Shown here: piece after piece, positions 5,786 to 6,348 of the stretch
Position numbering within the stretch: position 1 is the stretch's first letter
How the letters are laid out: the number at the start of each line of letters is the position of its first letter
DNA from: Candidatus Equibacterium intestinale
GTDB lineage: Bacteria > Bacteroidota > Bacteroidia > Bacteroidales > UBA932
Direction of reading: 5' to 3'
NCBI GenBank assembly: GCA_018064305.1
Contig: JAGHVP010000047.1
Coordinates: 1-6,348 of the forward strand
DNA length: 6,348 nucleotides
Translations under genes and position numbers: made by a program
The notes under the pieces: generated by a model
Told to the model about the DNA's origin: nothing
Database searches by the model: none
What the model saw: the letters and a program-made list of their open reading frames with translations, nothing else

Positions 5786-6348
5786 ATGGCAAAGAATCAT
5801 TTCAAACCCGAAACTCTGTGTGTCAAGGCAGGCTGGGAGCCCAAGAAGGGCGATCCGCGCCAGATGCCCATCATCCAGAGCACCACATTCACATACGAGA
5901 CATCAGAGCAGATGGCCGACCTTTTCGACCTCAAGGCCCCCGGATATTTCTACACAAGGCTGCAGAACCCCAGCAACGACCTCGTTGCCGAGAAGATATG
6001 CGCCCTTGAAGGAGGCGTGGCAGGAATGCTCACTTCTTCAGGTCAGGCCGCATCGTTCTTCTCAGTTTTCAACATCTGCGAGGCCGGCGACCATTTCGTA
6101 AGTGCAAGCACCATCTACGGCGGTACATTCAACCTGTTTGCCATCACATTCAAGAAGATGGGCATCGACTGCACATTCATCGACCCCGATGCCTCAGAGG
6201 AAGAGATTGCTGCTGCATTCCGCCCCAACACCAAGCTTCTTTTCGGCGAGACTGTCACAAATCCCGCCCTCAATGTGCTTGACATAGAGAAATTCGCCCG
6301 CATTGCGCACAGCCACGGAGTGCCTTTGATTGTAGACAACACCTTCCC
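5786..6348 (+). CDS. metY: O-acetylhomoserine sulfhydrylase-type PLP enzyme (MetY), N-terminal part (3' end outside window)
   Basis: This open frame begins MAKNHFKPETLCVKAG and runs off the window edge after 187 full codons, of about 425-430 expected. It belongs to the Cys/Met metabolism PLP-dependent family, fold type I. MetY makes homocysteine from O-acetylhomoserine and sulfide in the cytoplasm during methionine synthesis. Visible markers are QSTTF (31-35), YTR (56-58, whose Tyr and Arg contact the PLP phosphate of the partner subunit), SSGQAA (84-89, phosphate-binding loop), YGGTFNLF (111-118, with the Tyr that stacks on PLP) and VDNTF (183-187, with the Asp that pairs with the PLP ring nitrogen). 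The PLP-binding lysine lies beyond the window. NHFKPETLCVKAG and YGGTFNLF are more typical of MetY than of MetB or MetC, but the missing half leaves some doubt about substrate. The start lies 2 bases after the channel's stop in an A-rich context without Shine-Dalgarno, so co-transcription is likely. No riboswitch or promoter can lie in the gap itself. Confidence 0.93.
   Translation, partial: MAKNHFKPETLCVKAGWEPKKGDPRQMPIIQSTTFTYETSEQMADLFDLKAPGYFYTRLQNPSNDLVAEKICALEGGVAGMLTSSGQAASFFSVFNICEAGDHFVSASTIYGGTFNLFAITFKKMGIDCTFIDPDASEEEIAAAFRPNTKLLFGETVTNPALNVLDIEKFARIAHSHGVPLIVDNTF

Overview
The window looks like chromosomal DNA from a member of the Bacteroidota, most likely order Bacteroidales. 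The reasons are a plant/Bacteroidetes-style IspG C-terminus, a TAnnTTTG-type -7 promoter box, starts with no Shine-Dalgarno sequence and A-rich leaders, and an 11-helix MscS protein with an N-terminal coiled-coil domain of Bacteroidetes type. Base composition is moderately G+C-rich and even by eye. I see no tRNA, rRNA, CRISPR array, insertion sequence or phage gene. Almost every base is coding.

Layout, left to right. (1) 1-861, plus: the 3' part of ispG, the [4Fe-4S] enzyme of the MEP isoprenoid pathway; the 5' part lies outside the window. (2) 868-3384, minus: an 838-codon lipoprotein with the full glycoside hydrolase family 3 (GH3) architecture. It converges on ispG with a 6-base gap. (3) 3385-3452: a 68-base divergent promoter region. 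(4) 3453-5783, plus: a 776-residue mechanosensitive channel of the MscS superfamily. (5) 5786 to the window end, plus: the first 187 codons of a metY-type O-acetylhomoserine sulfhydrylase, starting 2 bases after the channel's stop and running off the edge.

The most unusual object is the GH3-like lipoprotein. The scaffold motifs are well preserved (FSEDP, ALREIYL, EWGFDGF, EGIFVGYRFYD, PFGYGLSYT and the terminal FnIII-like domain). Nearly every residue expected in the active site is replaced: the nucleophile Asp, the Lys-His pair, the DGP Asp, the GRNFEYF Arg and the GEGxDR Glu. Several cysteines sit in those former active-site loops, a CxxCH motif lies in domain 2, and a Met-rich Pro-Gly-Met repeat segment is inserted before the FnIII-like domain. 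I read it as an exported GH3-fold pseudoenzyme with a new, unknown role. A second oddity is that IspG keeps only a stub of the large A* domain usual in plant and Bacteroidetes enzymes.

The genes do not form one pathway. ispG and the GH3-like gene are convergent and independent. The channel gene and metY form a tight co-directional pair that is probably co-transcribed. The GH3-like gene and the channel gene share a divergent control region, so they could be co-regulated, but nothing in the sequence proves it.
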